DNA from: Neisseria meningitidis
GTDB lineage: Bacteria > Pseudomonadota > Gammaproteobacteria > Burkholderiales > Neisseriaceae
Direction: 5' to 3'
Assembly (NCBI RefSeq): GCF_900638555.1
Contig: NZ_LR134525.1
Coordinates: 868,001 to 932,000, forward strand
DNA: 64,000 nt
Of the stretch, positions 27,357 to 36,607 are shown piece by piece. The translations under genes and the position numbers were made by a program. Each line of letters starts with the position of its first letter. The first letter of the stretch is position 1. The notes below the pieces were generated by a model. The model was given only the letters and a program-made list of their open reading frames with translations. It made no database searches and was not told where the DNA came from.

Positions 27357-28677
27357 AGCTGTTGACCAAAGTGCCGCGCTTGATAAACGCGGGGTGGTGG
27401 ATATGGGGATTGAGCCGCACCAGCTCTGCTGCGCGGGCTATATCGCCGTAAAACTCGTGGGCGATTTGGTGTATCGTACCGTCGATTGGGGCTTGGCGCA
27501 CAATCAGCGGCGGCTTTTGGTTGATGACCGCCGCAACCAACGCATTCAGACGGCCTGCCGCCGCGCGCAGGGATTCTGCCGTTTGGTAAGCCTCGGTATA
27601 CACGGCGTTGGCCGTCAGCCCACCAGACTCGGCAGCAGCCGTCTGCACCGCCCGTAAGGCGGCAATCTCGGCCTGCATACGGCGGCGCATGGCGCGGTTA
27701 ACCTCAATCAAATCGGGCGCGGTCATCTCTTCGCCATGCGCCTCGATTAATGCCGTTGCCACCGACAACAGCGATGACGTGGATAACAGGCGCACCGCCT
27801 GCGCTACCGGCTGCACCTGTTTGGCGGTTAAACGGTTCAGGCGGTTTTGCAGGCCGTCTGAAAAGCGGCCGGTCAGCAAATTATCAGGGATAGCGGCGGC
27901 ACGGTCGGCAACAGCCGCAGCCCCGTCAAACCGCTGTCGCGGCGACCAACCGGCATGGTGCATGGCATTATCGGCCAAACCCGCCTCACGGCGTATGCCA
28001 GTATCTACCATGACCGATATATCCGCAAACAGCTTGGCCGAGCCGTTTTTAAACGCCGCTGCGCTGTATCCGCCCCGATCGGGAAAGGCAATTTTGTCCA
28101 AATCAAACAAACGGCGCACCGCACCAAACGTACCCGATGCCGCACTCCAAATGCCCAGCGCGCTGCCCCATAAAGCCGATACGCCCGCATCCACCGCCAA
28201 CACCGCATCAACAAAGCCGATAGCCGCCTCGCGGTAGGTGTCGATATCAGCAATCAACGCCTCAAGCTCGACCAAAAAGGCGTTTTCAAAAACAAAGATT
28301 TCCTGCGCTTCGGCCGCCTCGCGGAAAGTAATATCGATGCCCGCATAATCCACATAATCGGCCTCATGTCGGTAACTCCATGATGCCGCAATCATGTTGT
28401 GCATCCGCCCCCAAACAGGGTGCACCAGCACGCCGCCGCCCGGCTGCTCCAGCGCATCCAGCAGCTTTTTCAGACGGCCTGCATAGCCCTTGCCCCAAAA
28501 CACCGCATTAATCTGCACCTGCCGCCCGGTCATGCCCATGTCTTCAAGGTCGATACCCTGCACAAACGGCCGCGCATGCTCGGCCAATGCCTTGCCGTTG
28601 CTCTCGTCCACCACCTCAATATCAAAGCCGACGCCCTTGTAAGATGCGTCCTGCAATAAGGTATGCCATCCGCTCAT
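27346..28677 (-). CDS. Mu gp43/N-like DNA circularisation and tail protein
   Basis: 443 residues. The N-terminal ~100 (LLQDASYKGVGFDIEVVDES, GRRxQINAVFWGKGY-like, GVLVHPVWGRMHNMI, YVDYAGIDITFRE) is the DNA-circularisation N-terminal domain of Mu gpN; the helical remainder links tape measure to hub. The start overlaps the tape-measure stop by one base (TAATG), indicating coupled translation. Confidence 0.86.
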   Translation of the reverse strand: MSGWHTLLQDASYKGVGFDIEVVDESNGKALAEHARPFVQGIDLEDMGMTGRQVQINAVFWGKGYAGRLKKLLDALEQPGGGVLVHPVWGRMHNMIAASWSYRHEADYVDYAGIDITFREAAEAQEIFVFENAFLVELEALIADIDTYREAAIGFVDAVLAVDAGVSALWGSALGIWSAASGTFGAVRRLFDLDKIAFPDRGGYSAAAFKNGSAKLFADISVMVDTGIRREAGLADNAMHHAGWSPRQRFDGAAAVADRAAAIPDNLLTGRFSDGLQNRLNRLTAKQVQPVAQAVRLLSTSSLLSVATALIEAHGEEMTAPDLIEVNRAMRRRMQAEIAALRAVQTAAAESGGLTANAVYTEAYQTAESLRAAAGRLNALVAAVINQKPPLIVRQAPIDGTIHQIAHEFYGDIARAAELVRLNPHIHHPAFIKRGTLVNSYAK

Positions 28678-30848
28678 TATTGACCCGCTCCACGGCCGAA
28701 CATGGCCACTTGATACCGCGATACCTCATTCGCGATAACACGTCCGTCGATATTCAGGCTCACATTGGTATTGATGGTCTGACTTGCCGACGCCATCGCA
28801 CTTTGCACTTGTGCCAAACCTGTTGTAACTGCAGCCGTATCCTGCGCCAATGCTGCCTGATACGCCGCCGTCTGCTGCTGAATGGCTGCCTGATACGCCG
28901 CCGTCTGAGTTGAAAACAACGGAGACAACATCTTATCGGTAGGCTGCGCTGACGGAGCAGCCAAATACTGAGGGACACCACCCCGCGCCTGTTCCCGCTT
29001 CGGCGCAGGTTCAAATCGGATACCGTTGTTTTTCAGACGATTAATCATTTCAGGAGTTGTCTTGGTACCACGCAAACCCTTTGGCAATGTGCCGTCACCC
29101 AAAGACTCGGAATACAGCAACATACCTAACAAACCCGCCCGTTTAACTAACGCTGGATTATTCATGAGCCCGCTACCGGCAGATTTTCCCCATGACAGCA
29201 ACTTACCGCCTGCCGCTGTGGCACCTGCTGCCACGCCGCCTGCGGAAGCCTTACCCCATACCAACGCTTTACTACCTACATCTTTCAGAAAGCCTGCACC
29301 TTTACCGCCACCGGCGGTTAATAACATTGCGGCAGACGCCGCTGTTGCCGCCGTCGTCAATGCTTGCAGGGCTAGAGTGGCATTAGGGTATTCCGCTGCC
29401 AGCTTTTTAAACGAGGTTTCCATATCCACCAATGTTCCCGTCAGACTTTCCCGCAACATTGCCAGCGATTCCTGTTGCTCTTGTTGCGCCGCTGCCGACA
29501 ACATTCGCGCCTCGTTGTTCTTAGCAATTTTTCCGTTATCCAACGTTACGCCAGCCAACGAAGCCATATATTCACGGATTTGCGTCATATCCGTTGCAGC
29601 CAGCAAACCTTGTTTTGCCTGCAAATCAGGCAGCAGTTGCGCCAAAAGCGCGCCCTTAAGCATATTTGCCTGCTCCGCCGCCGTCTTATCGCCTGCAGCC
29701 GCGCGTTTCTTATAATCTTGGTATTGCTTATCCTTTACTAGCATGGCATCGGCAAGACGGGACAACACCTGCACTGCGTTTTCGCCGTTTTGCTTGCCTT
29801 GCACAACCGAGCCTATCCAATCGACACCTTTCTTCGGGTCATTTGGATTTGCCATCTTCTTCAGACGACCTATCGTGTAAGGCGACAGAGTTTTACTCAA
29901 AAGATTTTGCACATTAGTCGCCGCTTCGGCAGGACTGCCCGATTTATTCGCCGCAGATTGTAAGAGTGAGAGCAGGTAGTCCAAACCGCCGACACCATTC
30001 ATCCCTGCCTGTTGCGCGGCAGGGAGCAGGCTCGGCAGCTCCCGAACCATATCCCGCACCTCGAAAGTGCCGTCTAAACCCGATTGCAAGACGTGCTCAA
30101 GCCCGAGTTGCAGGTCTTTACCGCTCATGCCGCCATCTTTCAGGGTTTTAATCAGTTTTGCCGTATCCTCGCCACTGCCTTCTGAGGCAAGTGCAAAAGC
30201 ATATGCCGCCTGCGCTTCATTCTTGGTTTGGGCAAAATTCAGACTGGTGGTCATCATGCCGCTGATTAAATCCAAAGCCTTATCGTGGGTCCCGCCATTT
30301 TTCTCGACAAGTTCAAGTGCCAAATCCTTGATCTGTTGCGCACCTTCAGTTGCAATCCACGCTGCCGATTTACTGTTATCCTCAATAAATGCCTGTCTGG
30401 ACACGCGGTTGATGTTCTCATCAAGCTGCTTTCTGTTGTCCATAGCAGGCTTAAGCACCGTATACGCTGCCGCGCCACCAGCCACCGCAGCTGCACCGAA
30501 TCTTCCGATTTTTCCCATCTTGTCCGCAAATCCCGTGCCCTGTTTCAGTTCCGCGTTCAGCTCGCGAATTCGGTTACGCGTAGCGACCGCCGCCCGTGCC
30601 AAATCATTTTGTGATGCCTTGCCGCTGCGCGCCAAACGGTTAAACGCAGCCTGTGTCAGCATGATTTCGCGTTGAATCTGTTTTTCTGAGCGGATGCCGG
30701 TCAACGCATAAGTATGGCTTTGCCGTTCAAGTTGCGCCCGCGATTTCGCGGTACGATCTAATTGTCGTTGAGTATCAGCCAGTAGCCGTCTCGCTCCGTC
30801 ATCTCGGGCGGTTAACACCAACGACAGTTTCATGTTCCCGTTTGCCAT
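28677..30848 (-). CDS. Tail tape measure protein
   Basis: 723 residues with the long helical, Ala/Gln-rich composition of a tape measure: coiled-coil N-terminus (DTQRQLDRTAKSRAQLERQS), a hydrophobic central stretch (AATAASAAMLLTAGGGKGAG; ASAGGVAAGATAAGGKLL) and a degenerate repeat QTAAYQAAIQQQTAAYQAAL near the end. It sets tail length and may help DNA ejection. Shorter than typical for a Myovirus of this type but with no visible break. Confidence 0.88.
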   Translation of the reverse strand: MANGNMKLSLVLTARDDGARRLLADTQRQLDRTAKSRAQLERQSHTYALTGIRSEKQIQREIMLTQAAFNRLARSGKASQNDLARAAVATRNRIRELNAELKQGTGFADKMGKIGRFGAAAVAGGAAAYTVLKPAMDNRKQLDENINRVSRQAFIEDNSKSAAWIATEGAQQIKDLALELVEKNGGTHDKALDLISGMMTTSLNFAQTKNEAQAAYAFALASEGSGEDTAKLIKTLKDGGMSGKDLQLGLEHVLQSGLDGTFEVRDMVRELPSLLPAAQQAGMNGVGGLDYLLSLLQSAANKSGSPAEAATNVQNLLSKTLSPYTIGRLKKMANPNDPKKGVDWIGSVVQGKQNGENAVQVLSRLADAMLVKDKQYQDYKKRAAAGDKTAAEQANMLKGALLAQLLPDLQAKQGLLAATDMTQIREYMASLAGVTLDNGKIAKNNEARMLSAAAQQEQQESLAMLRESLTGTLVDMETSFKKLAAEYPNATLALQALTTAATAASAAMLLTAGGGKGAGFLKDVGSKALVWGKASAGGVAAGATAAGGKLLSWGKSAGSGLMNNPALVKRAGLLGMLLYSESLGDGTLPKGLRGTKTTPEMINRLKNNGIRFEPAPKREQARGGVPQYLAAPSAQPTDKMLSPLFSTQTAAYQAAIQQQTAAYQAALAQDTAAVTTGLAQVQSAMASASQTINTNVSLNIDGRVIANEVSRYQVAMFGRGAGQ

Positions 30849-30959
30849 AAAAAGCAGCCTTTAAACGTATTAACTCAAGGTCAATTATCGTTTAAAGGCT
30901 GTTTAAGGGAGGCGGTATGGGCTTCAACCCCGTTTTCGTGCTTTATTTGTTTGTTGCGT

Positions 30960-30965
30960 TATAAT
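30960..30965 (+). promoter_or_regulatory. Candidate -10 of the lipoprotein cargo gene
   Basis: TATAAT 38 nt upstream of the ATG, in an AT-rich gap between the tape-measure gene and the lipoprotein; no good -35. AATGATAACCATTTTATT follows and resembles a Fur-type box. Confidence 0.4.
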
Positions 30966-31002
30966 ACCAGAATGATAACCATTTTATTCAAAGGGATATT
31001 TT

Positions 31003-31605
31003 ATGAATATGAAAAAATTGATTTCCGCAATTTGTGTTTCAATTGTTTTATCAGCCTGCAACCAACAATCAAAAACGGCACAAGCCGAAGAACCTGTCCA
31101 AAGTATCCAGGCTGCTGATTGTACCGCCCCAATGGACATCACAGTTGAACAATATCTCATCAATTTGGAGCAAGCATTTAAAACTCAGAACGTCTCAACA
31201 AAAATCCATAATAAAAATATTGTCAAGACCGATTGTGGTTATGACCTTACTTTGGTAATGGATTTTGGGGCGATTGCGCTCAAACTGGACGAGCAGCAAA
31301 AAATTAGAGCTATCTCAGTAGGCTACATTTTAAAAACCGACGGAGAGAAAGGACAAAATCTAGTCAATAATGCCATAAATGGATTACACAGTATTCAGGC
31401 AGTTCTGTCTTTAACTACCACAGACAAATTGGGCGAATCGGAAGCAGGAAAACAACTTTTTACAGCTTTAACCGAAGTCGTCAAAGAATCCAATCAGACA
31501 GGAGCAACAGCGCAAAAAGACGTTCCGGCAGATGGTATTTTATATAGCGTTGTTTTTGAAAAAGAAACAAACACCATTGCAATAATCGGCAGAAAACAAC
31601 CCTAA
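31003..31605 (+). CDS. Prophage-carried lipoprotein (moron)
   Basis: 200 residues; lysine-rich start MNMKKLISAIC, hydrophobic core and lipobox LSAC (Cys near residue 19). The mature part is polar with a charged repeat-free sequence (QAADCTAPMDITVEQYL). No family recognised. AT-rich, opposite in strand to the tail genes, with its own promoter and terminator, so a typical cargo gene expressed from the lysogen. Surface antigens have been reported for the meningococcal Mu-like prophage; this is the best candidate here. Confidence 0.75.
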   Translation: MNMKKLISAICVSIVLSACNQQSKTAQAEEPVQSIQAADCTAPMDITVEQYLINLEQAFKTQNVSTKIHNKNIVKTDCGYDLTLVMDFGAIALKLDEQQKIRAISVGYILKTDGEKGQNLVNNAINGLHSIQAVLSLTTTDKLGESEAGKQLFTALTEVVKESNQTGATAQKDVPADGILYSVVFEKETNTIAIIGRKQP

Positions 31606-31617
31606 CCGTCAAATAAA

Positions 31618-31650
31618 AAAAAGGTCGTCTGAAACTCAGACGACCTTTTT
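31618..31650. terminator. Variant-DUS hairpin after the lipoprotein gene
   Basis: AAAGGTCGTCTGA and TCAGACGACCTTT around AAC, with A and T runs: a bidirectional terminator. One arm is AGGTCGTCTGAA, a DUS dialect of other Neisseria species. Confidence 0.8.
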
Positions 31651-31882
31651 ATTTTTCCTCCGGCTTTCTCAGCCGTTTCGACACAATCACTCCCTCTTCC
31701 TTCGGCGTTTTTATGCCCAGGCTCGACAGGATGTCTTCAAACCATGCCGACAGCTCGGCGTGGCACATATCGCGCACTGCGTCCGCCCCTATCCCCGCCT
31801 TGCCATCAGGATGATCGCCTGACGGTAGCTTTTGTGTGCCGTCAGGTAGCTGCGTTTTACTGCTCCGCCGCCGACGGCGCAT
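31649..31882 (-). CDS. Tail assembly chaperone extension ORF (frameshift product)
   Basis: 77 codons, overlapping the end of the gp41-like gene in the +1/-2 frame. Its ATG has no ribosome site (GGCGAGCCCCG precedes it), so it is probably reached by recoding. A CCC-GAT at 31886-31881 is a plausible slip point, since Pro-tRNA could move from CCC to CCG. Residues VRDMCHAELSAWFEDIL resemble the extension domain of tail chaperones (G/GT logic). Confidence 0.6.
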   Translation of the reverse strand: MRRRRRSSKTQLPDGTQKLPSGDHPDGKAGIGADAVRDMCHAELSAWFEDILSSLGIKTPKEEGVIVSKRLRKPEEK

Positions 31883-32222
31883 CGGGGCTCGCCGTAGCGG
31901 CGGACGGTTTTAGGCGCAAATCCTCCTGAGCCGCCATCACGGTATGGTAGTCTTCGGTAGAGAGGTTTTCCATCAGCCACTGCGCCGTCAGGATGTCGGA
32001 TGGGATACCTTGGGCTTCAATCTGCTGCGACCAGTAGGTCAGCGTCTCTAGGACGTCGCGTTGCAGCAGTTCGGCTTTTGTGGCGTTTTCGGGCAGCTCG
32101 GGCAAGTCATCAATCAGGGCGAACGCCGCCAGTTCGCCGCCGACGGTCAGTGGCTTGAGGCGTAATTCAGATACGACTTTGCCATTGTAGGTCAGCCCGT
32201 GGGTCAGTTTGACGGTAATCAC
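31857..32222 (-). CDS. Tail assembly chaperone, Mu gp41-like
   Basis: 121 residues beginning MITVKLTHGLTYNGKVVSELRLKPL, the phage_TAC (Mu E/gp41) pattern. It lies between tube and tape measure, the universal position for tail chaperones, which coat the tape measure during tail assembly. The gene ends in a GC-rich overlap with the frameshift ORF. Confidence 0.85.
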   Translation of the reverse strand: MITVKLTHGLTYNGKVVSELRLKPLTVGGELAAFALIDDLPELPENATKAELLQRDVLETLTYWSQQIEAQGIPSDILTAQWLMENLSTEDYHTVMAAQEDLRLKPSAATASPDAPSAAEQ

Positions 32223-32225
32223 GCA

Positions 32226-32603
32226 TTACTCCTTGATTTTGTGCAAAGCAATCATCTCAATGTCGATGCGTGCCTCGTTATCGACTTCATATTGCTCGCC
32301 GGTATCGACGGTAAAGCAGTCGAGGTAGGAAGTGCGGCGATCTTCGTCGTTGATGGGGTAAATCGTGATTTTCGCCTTGGTGATGTTGTCCCAGTCGATT
32401 TCCGTACCGTCGATCGGAATGGCGGCGGTAACGCTTAATTTGTGTTCGGTTACGCCGTCACAATAACCGTTGACTCGGCCGTTGCGGTTCATCGTTTTGA
32501 CCGGCTTGCGGCCTGTAGTGGTTTGCGGCTTGATGCTCACAATCTCGATATCGCGGCCGTTCATCTCCATAATCACCGCGTCGGCATAGGTAGCGTCGCT
32601 CAT
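32226..32603 (-). CDS. Tail tube protein, Mu gpM-like
   Basis: 125 residues of the Mu tube family: MSDATYADAVIMEMNGRDIEI, GRVNGYCDGVTEHKLSVTAAI and YLDCFTVDTGEQYEVDNEARI. Length fits contractile-tail tubes. It follows the sheath gene after a 64-bp gap containing a DUS pair (32624 and 32652), which may lower read-through from sheath to tube. Confidence 0.85.
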   Translation of the reverse strand: MSDATYADAVIMEMNGRDIEIVSIKPQTTTGRKPVKTMNRNGRVNGYCDGVTEHKLSVTAAIPIDGTEIDWDNITKAKITIYPINDEDRRTSYLDCFTVDTGEQYEVDNEARIDIEMIALHKIKE

Positions 32604-32667
32604 GCTTTATCCTTTTTTAAGGTTTCAGACGGCCTTTAAACCTGTTTTAAACGCCGTCTGAAAAGGG

Positions 32668-34080
32668 TTACAAAATCAAATCAATGCGCCCGGCAAAGAC
32701 GTGCAGGCCGTTGACCACATCGGCGGGGATAATGGCATTAACACGGTTGGGGTCGTTTTGCGCACGCGCCACCACCAGCTTGCCTTTGTTGGCCTCGGCG
32801 TTTTCGATGATTTCGGCTTGGTCGAGCTTAATCAGCACGTCCAAAATCTCGCTCTTAACCTTGGGCAGCAGGCGGTCGCTCAATTTGTCGCGCGGAAAAC
32901 GCAGGGCAATGCGCTCTTTAACGCTGCGGCGCACATAATCCAGCGTGCGGATGGTGGTAATGTCGAGTAGTGCCGGGTCGTCGGTGTTGTTGGCCGACTT
33001 GGTATAGGTGGATACGGCACGCATAATCTGCACGCGGTTGTTGACCACTGTGAGCGGGGTCAAGCCGTTGTACAGCGCATTGTTGCATTCTGCAAACAGC
33101 GGCCATTGCGCATCAGGTGTAACGGCCAGCCCTTTGATTTCCAGCGTGTTCAGCGGCTTGGCAGGGTCTTCTTCAAAGGCCAACACCGCCGCATAACCTG
33201 CGGCGATGATGCCGTTTGGCTCTACCGCACCTTTGTACCAAGCACAGGTCATGCGGCCGTCGTTGATTTCGCCGGTAGCGGTGGTGGCCGTGCTCAAGGC
33301 CGCACTCATACCCAATACGCCGATACAGCCGCGCTGCTCGATGGCGTTGGATACGTTGGTAATATGGTTGCTCAAGGCTTTGGCGTTGGCGTCATCGCTA
33401 AACGGGCTGCAAATAATGTGATAATGCTTGCCCGCCACTTTGGACAAGGCCGTGGCAATGTCCGCATTTTTGGCACCGCCGGTAAAGGCATTGGCTTGAT
33501 AAGTTAGGCCGGTATTGCCGGTGCTCACGGTTAAGCCGCTCTCGTTGCCGATCTCGCCTTTGTGTTTGGCCGTCAGCGTAACGGCTGCGCCGCTGCCGGA
33601 TGCGGTAACGGTTACATCGGCGGCAGTGATGGCGGTTTTCAGACGGTCTGCCACTGTGGCGGCGGTCTCGCCGGTGTTAACGGCCGTGCTTACCTGCTTG
33701 CCGCCAATCGTGATTTCCACCACGCCCGGCGCGGTGGCCGTGCCGGAAAGGGTAACGGTTGCGGTTGCCTGCACGCCTGCGCTGTGGTCGGCAATACCGA
33801 TAACGGTCAAATCCAAATAAGGGTTGTTGGCAAATGCTTGGCGCACCATCAAATGCGCCAGCGAGCCTTGTCCGAACAAATCGGCCGCCTCGGCATCGCT
33901 AAATAGTTGCACCGGCTCTAAGGCGGGCTGTATGCCCGCGGTCAGCATGGGTGCAACCATCAATACCTTTTGCGGATTTTGCGGCAAACCTTGTACGGCA
34001 TTGCGGGTGTTAAATTCAATATACTGCCCGGGCACGCGGATGCTGCCCGGAATCGTGTCAAAATCAATATGGGGCATCAT
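32668..34080 (-). CDS. Contractile tail sheath protein, Mu gpL-like
   Basis: 470 residues. N-terminal MPHIDFDTIPGSIRVPGQYIEF and the C-terminal RVNAIIPADVVNGLHVFAGRI are hallmarks of Mu L. The middle contains a Thr/Val/Ala-rich Ig-like insert (GTATAPGVVEITIGGKQV). ATGATG gives two possible starts 3 bp apart. No damage seen, so sheath could be made. Confidence 0.92.
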   Translation of the reverse strand: MMPHIDFDTIPGSIRVPGQYIEFNTRNAVQGLPQNPQKVLMVAPMLTAGIQPALEPVQLFSDAEAADLFGQGSLAHLMVRQAFANNPYLDLTVIGIADHSAGVQATATVTLSGTATAPGVVEITIGGKQVSTAVNTGETAATVADRLKTAITAADVTVTASGSGAAVTLTAKHKGEIGNESGLTVSTGNTGLTYQANAFTGGAKNADIATALSKVAGKHYHIICSPFSDDANAKALSNHITNVSNAIEQRGCIGVLGMSAALSTATTATGEINDGRMTCAWYKGAVEPNGIIAAGYAAVLAFEEDPAKPLNTLEIKGLAVTPDAQWPLFAECNNALYNGLTPLTVVNNRVQIMRAVSTYTKSANNTDDPALLDITTIRTLDYVRRSVKERIALRFPRDKLSDRLLPKVKSEILDVLIKLDQAEIIENAEANKGKLVVARAQNDPNRVNAIIPADVVNGLHVFAGRIDLIL

Positions 34081-34277
34081 TACTCTCCCTTAGTATTGCG
34101 GGTTTTGGTATTTGGGGCGGCATCCTCAACCACCACCAAATCGCCGTCATCAATCATGCGGCGGTAATACAGGCTGTTGCCGTCCACCTCCACCGGCTCT
34201 TGGCCGATATATTCGTGCGGGTTGTGTTCGGTCGGCACACGCAGGCCGTCTGCCGCCGTTACTTTGATTTTGCTCAT
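34080..34277 (-). CDS. DUF2635 phage protein (Mu gp38-like)
   Basis: 65 residues: MSKIKVTAADGLRVPTEHNP, then the VDGNSLYYRRMIDDGDLVV segment typical of DUF2635. Always next to the sheath gene in Mu-like phages; role in tail assembly is presumed. Overlaps both neighbours (1 bp with the sheath, 4 bp with gp37). Confidence 0.85.
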   Translation of the reverse strand: MSKIKVTAADGLRVPTEHNPHEYIGQEPVEVDGNSLYYRRMIDDGDLVVVEDAAPNTKTRNTKGE

Positions 34278-34924
34278 TGCTTATCCTTAAGGGTTAGGTT
34301 TACAGGTATTTCATCGGCGGATTGCGGGTCGTAAATTTTGCCGTCCAACCCCTCGAAATCAGGCCACGGCTCGCTCAATGTACCCTGATACTTGGTAAAG
34401 ATATGGTTGGGGTCGTCGGGATTGTCGGTGCGTTCGGGGTAGCGGTCATTTTCCAACCCGCAGGTGTTAAAGCGGATGGCATACTCAACCGCATATATGC
34501 TTACTGCGGCGTTTTGCACCAGCACATGATTGGCAATCGCGCGCACCGCTTTGGGCACCAAGCCGCGGCTATCGGCAAAACCGAGCCGCTGGCCGTCAAG
34601 CAGGCGGCGAACAGCGCGGATTAAATCGTTGCTGCCGATTTCGCGGCTGTCGATGCCGCCTTGCCGCTGCGCCTGCTCGTTGCGCAGATTGCGGGCCGCC
34701 ACCATCACCACAAATTCGGCGGTATCCTGATAACGTCCGCATACGCCGCCGGTGCTGGCAGGCTCAACTTTGCTGCCGCCATACGTTACCCAAACCGCAG
34801 GCAGCGTATGGATTTGCCCCGCCAAATCGTCGGCCTCGCCGTTGTAGCTTTTAACCGTGCGCACCATGCGACCCAAGCCCCGTTTCAGACGGTCTGTTAT
34901 CGCTTGCTCAATATCAGTGATCAC
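34274..34924 (-). CDS. Mu gp37-like protein (DUF1834)
   Basis: 216 residues matching DUF1834/Mu gp37: MITDIEQAITDRLKRGLG, LPAVWVTYGGSKVEP and IRFNTCGLENDRYPERTDNPDD. Probably a neck or tail-terminator protein. The start is GTG and overlaps the gp36 stop by 11 bp. Confidence 0.85.
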   Translation of the reverse strand: MITDIEQAITDRLKRGLGRMVRTVKSYNGEADDLAGQIHTLPAVWVTYGGSKVEPASTGGVCGRYQDTAEFVVMVAARNLRNEQAQRQGGIDSREIGSNDLIRAVRRLLDGQRLGFADSRGLVPKAVRAIANHVLVQNAAVSIYAVEYAIRFNTCGLENDRYPERTDNPDDPNHIFTKYQGTLSEPWPDFEGLDGKIYDPQSADEIPVNLTLKDKQ

Positions 34925-35132
34925 GCCCGAACACCTTATTTTTACCGTTTAGAAACACAATACCGTCTTCGCCCGCGGCCACTTCTTCGCCGCTATCATC
35001 CACGCCCAGCTGCACTTCGCCTTTGGCCATAGCACGCAGCAGGTCGAGCACGTCGATTTTGTAGCGGTTGCGGATTTCGTCGGTAATCAACACGCCCTGA
35101 GCCGCCGTCAGACGGTAGCGGGCAATGTCGCA
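34914..35132 (-). pseudogene. gp36 (DUF1320) C-terminal remnant
   Basis: 72 codons, CDIARYRLTAAQGVLITDEI through LLRAMAKGEVQLGV to the stop, are the C-terminal half of the DUF1320 neck protein (Mu gp36). The N-terminal half and its start codon are missing; the sequence joins gp35 near 35140-35160 in another frame. Confidence 0.78.
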
Positions 35133-35508
35133 GCATAGGCTCGGCGCAGATTGCCTTCCACACCGCTTCGCCGACTTCGGCGCGCTTCACTTCGCGCCAG
35201 CCGCCGTCAAACAGCAGGCCGCCGCGCCAAAATTCTTTGCCGTCTGCGCCGGTACTGACGAGCATCACATCGCGGCTGTCCGCCAAAGCGTCGGCGGCAC
35301 GTTGCGTATGCTGCACTTTGAGTTCGGCAAGTTCGGCGGACAGTGCCTTTTTGTCGTCTTCGGCTTTTTCCAAGGCTGTGGTCAGCATTTCGACATCGTT
35401 TCGGGCGGCGGCAAGCTCTGCCTGCACGGCGTCCAATTCGGCTTTGATGTCTTCAAACGACGGGGCGGCGGTTTCGGCGGTTTCTGGTTTGTTGTTGGTT
35501 TTTGCCAT
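34996..35508 (-). CDS. gp35-like head protein, C-terminus replaced
   Basis: 170 codons. The first ~124 residues (MAKTNNKPETAETAAPSFED, coiled-coil, then FWRGGLLFDGGWREVKRAEVGE and AVWKAICAEP) match Mu gp35/HI1506-type proteins. After AEPML the frame enters out-of-register gp36 DNA, giving about 46 unrelated residues (Arg/Pro-rich). AAGGAG precedes the ATG. The natural end should come within a few residues of AEP, so function may survive. Confidence 0.7.
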   Translation of the reverse strand: MAKTNNKPETAETAAPSFEDIKAELDAVQAELAAARNDVEMLTTALEKAEDDKKALSAELAELKVQHTQRAADALADSRDVMLVSTGADGKEFWRGGLLFDGGWREVKRAEVGEAVWKAICAEPMLRHCPLPSDGGSGRVDYRRNPQPLQNRRARPAACYGQRRSAAGRG

Positions 35509-35534
35509 GATGACTCCTTGTTTCAGACGGCGGC

Positions 35535-36607
35535 GGATTCGCATTTGAAGTGCAACTTTCCCTAACAGAAAAAGGCCAGTATGCGGTAGCATACGGCCTT
35601 TCCTGCAAGAAAGATTGCCATGAGCTACACGCAACTGACCCAAGGCGAACGATACCACATCCAATACCTGTCCCGCCACTGCACCGTCACCGAAATCGCC
35701 AAACAGCTTAACCGCCACAAAAGCACCATCAGCCGCGAAATCAGACGGCACCGCACCCAAGGGCAGCAATACAGCGCCGAAAAAGCCCAGCGGCAAAGCC
35801 AGACTATCAAACAGCGTAAGCGACAACCCTATAAGCTCGATTCGCAGCTGATTCAGCACATCGACACCCTTATCCGCCGCAAACTCAGTCCCGAACAAGT
35901 ATGCGCCTACCTGTGCAAACACCACCAGATCACGCTCCACCACAGCACCATTTACCGCTACCTTCGCCAAGACAAAAGCAACGGCAGCACGTTGTGGCAA
36001 CATCTCAGAATATGCAGCAAACCCTACCGCAAACGCTACGGCAGCACATGGACCAGAGGCAAGTACCCAACCGTGTCGGCATAGAAAACCGACCCGCTAT
36101 CGTCGACCAAAAATCCCGTATCGGCGATTGGGAAGCCGACACCATTGTCGGCAAAGGACAGAAAAGCGCATTATTGACCTTGGTCGAACGCGTTACCCGC
36201 TACACCATCATCTGCAAATTGGATAGCCTCAAAGCCGAAGACACTGCCCGGGCAGCTGTTAGGGCATTAAAGGCACATAAAGACAGGGTGCACACCATCA
36301 CCATGGATAACGGCAAAGAGTTCTACCAACACACCAAAATAACCAAAGCATTGAAAGCGGAGACTTATTTTTGTCGCCCTTACCATTCTTGGGAGAAAGG
36401 GCTGAATGAGAACACCAACGGACTCATCCGGCAATACTTCCCCAAACAAACCGATTTCCGTAACATCAGTGATCGGGAGATACGCAGGGTTCAAGATGAG
36501 TTGAACCACCGACCAAGAAAAACACTTGGCTACGAAACGCCAAGTGTTTTATTCTTGAATCTGTTCCAACCACTAATACACTAGTGTTGCACTTGAAATC
36601 CGAATCC
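35535..36607. mobile_element. IS1655-like element (IS30 family)
   Basis: About 1.07 kb bounded by imperfect 22-bp inverted repeats containing AAGTGCAAC (35535-35556 and 36586-36607). It encodes an IS30-family transposase on the + strand. The left flank is 30 bp from the gp35 start and the right flank is inside the major capsid gene, so sequence between was lost at or after insertion. Confidence 0.85.
35620..36584 (+). pseudogene. IS30-family transposase, one-base frameshift
   Basis: The first frame gives the HTH part: MSYTQLTQGERYHIQYLSRH, NRHKSTISREIRRH. It ends at 36084. The second frame resumes at VGIENRPAIVDQKSRIGDWEADTIVGKG and holds the DDE catalytic residues (GDWEAD, TMDNGKEF, ENTNGLIRQY). 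Adding one A at about 36060-36062 (RGKVPNRVG expected) restores one 320-residue protein. Either inactive or a sequencing artefact. Confidence 0.85.
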
